Assembly (NCBI GenBank): GCA_964545475.1
Contig: CAZJGG010000033.1
Span: forward strand, 1 to 33,255
DNA length: 33,255 nucleotides
Reading direction: 5' to 3'
Source of the DNA: CAZJGG01 sp964545475
Lineage (GTDB): Bacteria; Bacillota; Clostridia; Lachnospirales; JAISER01
Shown here: positions 31,744 to 33,255 of the stretch, piece after piece
How positions within the stretch are numbered: the stretch's first letter is position 1
Layout: each line of letters begins with the position of its first letter
Notes under the pieces: generated by a model
Databases searched by the model: none
What the model saw: the letters and a program-made list of their open reading frames with translations, nothing else
What the model was told of the DNA's origin: nothing
Position numbers and translations under genes: made by a program

Positions 31744-32973
31744 CTATTCAATATAATTATTGTTAAATGGTAATCTTATTGTAATAACCGAGTCACCCTC
31801 ACCCGGCCTGTTTTGGATTTCTACACCGTATTTTTCTCCAAAAAAATGATTCATATATTTATTTATATTTTGGATGTTATGCTGGTTTCCGGATTTGTCA
31901 ATAAATGCATCGTGGCTTATAACACTTTCAATGACTTCCCTTGGCATACCATAACCACTGTATTTAATTGTTATAATTATATCGTCATGTTTTAACTTAC
32001 ATGAAATATTTATTTTACCGCCGGACTGTCTGGGTTCTATGGAGTATTTAATAACGTTTTTAATTATAGGAAAAAAAATCATAAATGGGCAAGCAACGTC
32101 GAAGTATTGGTCGGATACAGAGATTTCGTATGTAAGCCTGTCTTCCAGGCGAATTTTTTGAAATTGTAAATATTTATCTATAAAATTTATCTCGTCACCT
32201 AAAGTACTAAGCTGGGATTTATCGTTTTCAAGGGAATACCTTAGCATTTCCGAAAAAGCGTATGTGGCCTGTTCTGTGTTAGAGGATTTTTCAGTAAATG
32301 CAAGCCTTGAAATGACACTTAAGTTCGCAAACAAAAAGTTTGTGTCTAATTCGTTTAAAAAATCTCCGCTTTTATTTTTAATCGCTGTTTTCTCAATATT
32401 AAGCTCTAAAATACTCTTCTCCAAAGCCGTAATATTTTTATTATATTTTTCTTCATTAATAATATTTTCGTAACCCTGCTTTAAAAGCTGCTGTACCACA
32501 ATGTATAACAGCGATGCTATAGATTCCAGCCTGCTTAAAGGCATTTCTATATTTTTTTGATACGCCGCCTTTAGTTTTGGATAATCCTGCCAGTTAAACT
32601 TTTTGTCAACGGCGCTTTCTAAATCAACATTTTCATCTGTCAGCCTTATTTGCCCGGCTAGAACTGCGCCGTAATAGTTTTCGTCCACAATTAAAGGAAC
32701 GGCAAAATCTACAAGGTCCGAATGGCATTTGTATATGTATGGTTTACCCGTCATGGCGGCGCATAATCCACCATGAGCGTCACATCTGTAACATAACTTA
32801 AGCATTTCCGGCTCCTGCCTTCCTAAAGAGCAGAATTCACTGAACCCGCTGGCCTTAGTAACAGGTACACCTTTATAGTCTACTGTTATATATGCAATCC
32901 CCGTCGCCTTAGCAAAGCTATCTTGAATTGTCTGAAACTCTTGTATATCAATAATATCACTGATACGCCTCAT
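31744..32973 (-). CDS. PocR-domain sensor with degenerate histidine kinase
   Basis: A 409-aa protein from ATG 32973 (CGAGGAA upstream). Residues about 5-165 form a PocR sensory domain with its Cys-rich core (CSLGRQEPEMLKLCYRCDAH, GGLCAAMTGKPYIYKCHSDL); in PocR this domain is linked to propanediol sensing. A LytS-type kinase region follows. Its phosphoacceptor motif, normally PHFLFN, is TNFLFA, with Asn212 for His. The ATP-site N box is KN instead of EN (Lys305), and the DNGxG box is YSGYG (Tyr338). It has no membrane segment, so it is cytosolic. It appears unable to phosphorylate by the usual route. Confidence 0.9.
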   Translation of the reverse strand: MRRISDIIDIQEFQTIQDSFAKATGIAYITVDYKGVPVTKASGFSEFCSLGRQEPEMLKLCYRCDAHGGLCAAMTGKPYIYKCHSDLVDFAVPLIVDENYYGAVLAGQIRLTDENVDLESAVDKKFNWQDYPKLKAAYQKNIEMPLSRLESIASLLYIVVQQLLKQGYENIINEEKYNKNITALEKSILELNIEKTAIKNKSGDFLNELDTNFLFANLSVISRLAFTEKSSNTEQATYAFSEMLRYSLENDKSQLSTLGDEINFIDKYLQFQKIRLEDRLTYEISVSDQYFDVACPFMIFFPIIKNVIKYSIEPRQSGGKINISCKLKHDDIIITIKYSGYGMPREVIESVISHDAFIDKSGNQHNIQNINKYMNHFFGEKYGVEIQNRPGEGDSVITIRLPFNNNYIE

Positions 32974-33103
32974 AATAATTCCTCGCAGACCAAACTGATT
33001 TTTGACTAATAGTCCACTTAAATGCAAGCTCCTTGCTGTTAATCACCAGCTTTTGAGCCTTGTACATTAATTCAGTTGCAATTTTTGCACTTTTAGTTTT
33101 TCA

Positions 33104-33133
33104 ATTATAACATATATAAGTTAAATTTGTAAA
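33104..33133 (-). promoter_or_regulatory. Promoter of the PocR-kinase/AraC operon
   Basis: On the minus strand TTTACA (33128-33133) and TATAAT (33104-33109) are 18 bp apart, about 130 bp upstream of the sensor gene. The leader contains no riboswitch I recognise. Confidence 0.6.
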
Positions 33134-33208
33134 TGATTCTGCTTAATTAATATTAAACTCTGTTAAATTTTACTAAACAAATTACAGCAAACTCCTTAAC
33201 TTATTAAA

Positions 33209-33255
33209 AAAAGAGGGTATAAAACGTACAATTAGAAACGTTTTACCCTCTCTTT
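33209..33255. terminator. Terminator-like hairpin at the window edge
   Basis: AAAGAGGGTA-TAAAACGT pairs with ACGTTTTACCCTCTCTTT around a short loop, with an A-run on one side and a T-rich tail on the other. It probably ends a gene lying beyond the right edge of the window. Confidence 0.65.

Noticed and set aside
32974..33103. Anti-terminator hairpins of the EutV/EutW ANTAR type in the sensor leader
   Set aside because: The regulator is AraC-type rather than ANTAR, and no matching dual-hairpin motif is visible.

Overview
The window is AT-rich DNA from a low-GC Firmicute, most likely an anaerobic member of the Clostridia. The grounds are strong purine-rich ribosome sites, frequent TTG and GTG starts, a clostridial-style pdu gene order, and AT-rich sigma-A type promoters. 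No rRNA, tRNA, CRISPR array or transposase gene is visible.

Layout. Positions 1-1170 hold repeat-rich DNA and a broken gene. A 168-bp unit made of consecutive small hairpins is followed by a partial second copy. Next comes a small membrane-anchored protein gene interrupted by a 109-bp palindromic MITE-like element flanked by TTAA. Positions 1178-6154 are a minus-strand polyamine uptake operon: XRE-cupin regulator, potA, potB, potC, potD, then a thymidylate-kinase-like gene and a terminator. Positions 6349-7994 carry a PrsW-like membrane protease, a NUDIX hydrolase and a small acidic, Cys-rich membrane protein. Positions 8051-9807 are a PadR / DUF1700 / DUF4097 envelope operon with a palindromic operator lying across its promoter. 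Positions 9950-11985 carry an unknown 228-aa protein followed by an MgtE magnesium transporter.

The main content, 12035-29418 on the minus strand, is a nearly complete propanediol-utilisation (Pdu) bacterial microcompartment operon. In transcription order it is pduA, pduB, pduC, pduD, pduE, pduG, pduH, a pduK-like shell gene, pduJ, pduL, eutJ, a pduM-like gene, pduN, pduO, pduP, pduS, an unknown membrane protein, pduT, a hairpin, then pduQ, pduU and pduV. Seven shell proteins (A, B, J, K, N, T, U) enclose a B12-dependent diol dehydratase (CDE), its reactivase (GH), the B12 adenosyltransferase (O) and reductase (S), CoA-acylating aldehyde dehydrogenase (P), alcohol dehydrogenase (Q) and phosphotransacylase (L). 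No propionate kinase (pduW), glycerol facilitator (pduF) or pduX is in the window.

Downstream of the pdu promoter region, and separated from it by a small secreted-protein gene on the plus strand, lies a minus-strand sensor/regulator pair (30670-32973). It comprises a PocR-domain histidine-kinase-like protein and a receiver-AraC protein. Both have lost their phosphoacceptor residues (His to Asn, Asp to Asn), and the kinase has also lost key ATP-site residues. The pair looks like a phosphorylation-independent 'pseudo' two-component switch controlling the pdu operon, and I consider it the most interesting signal here. Other points of note are a 112-bp palindrome inside the pdu operon, an enlarged PduM with a flavoprotein-like N-terminal region, a Glu/Pro-rich tail on the PduK-like shell protein, and an unassigned membrane protein in the pdu operon.
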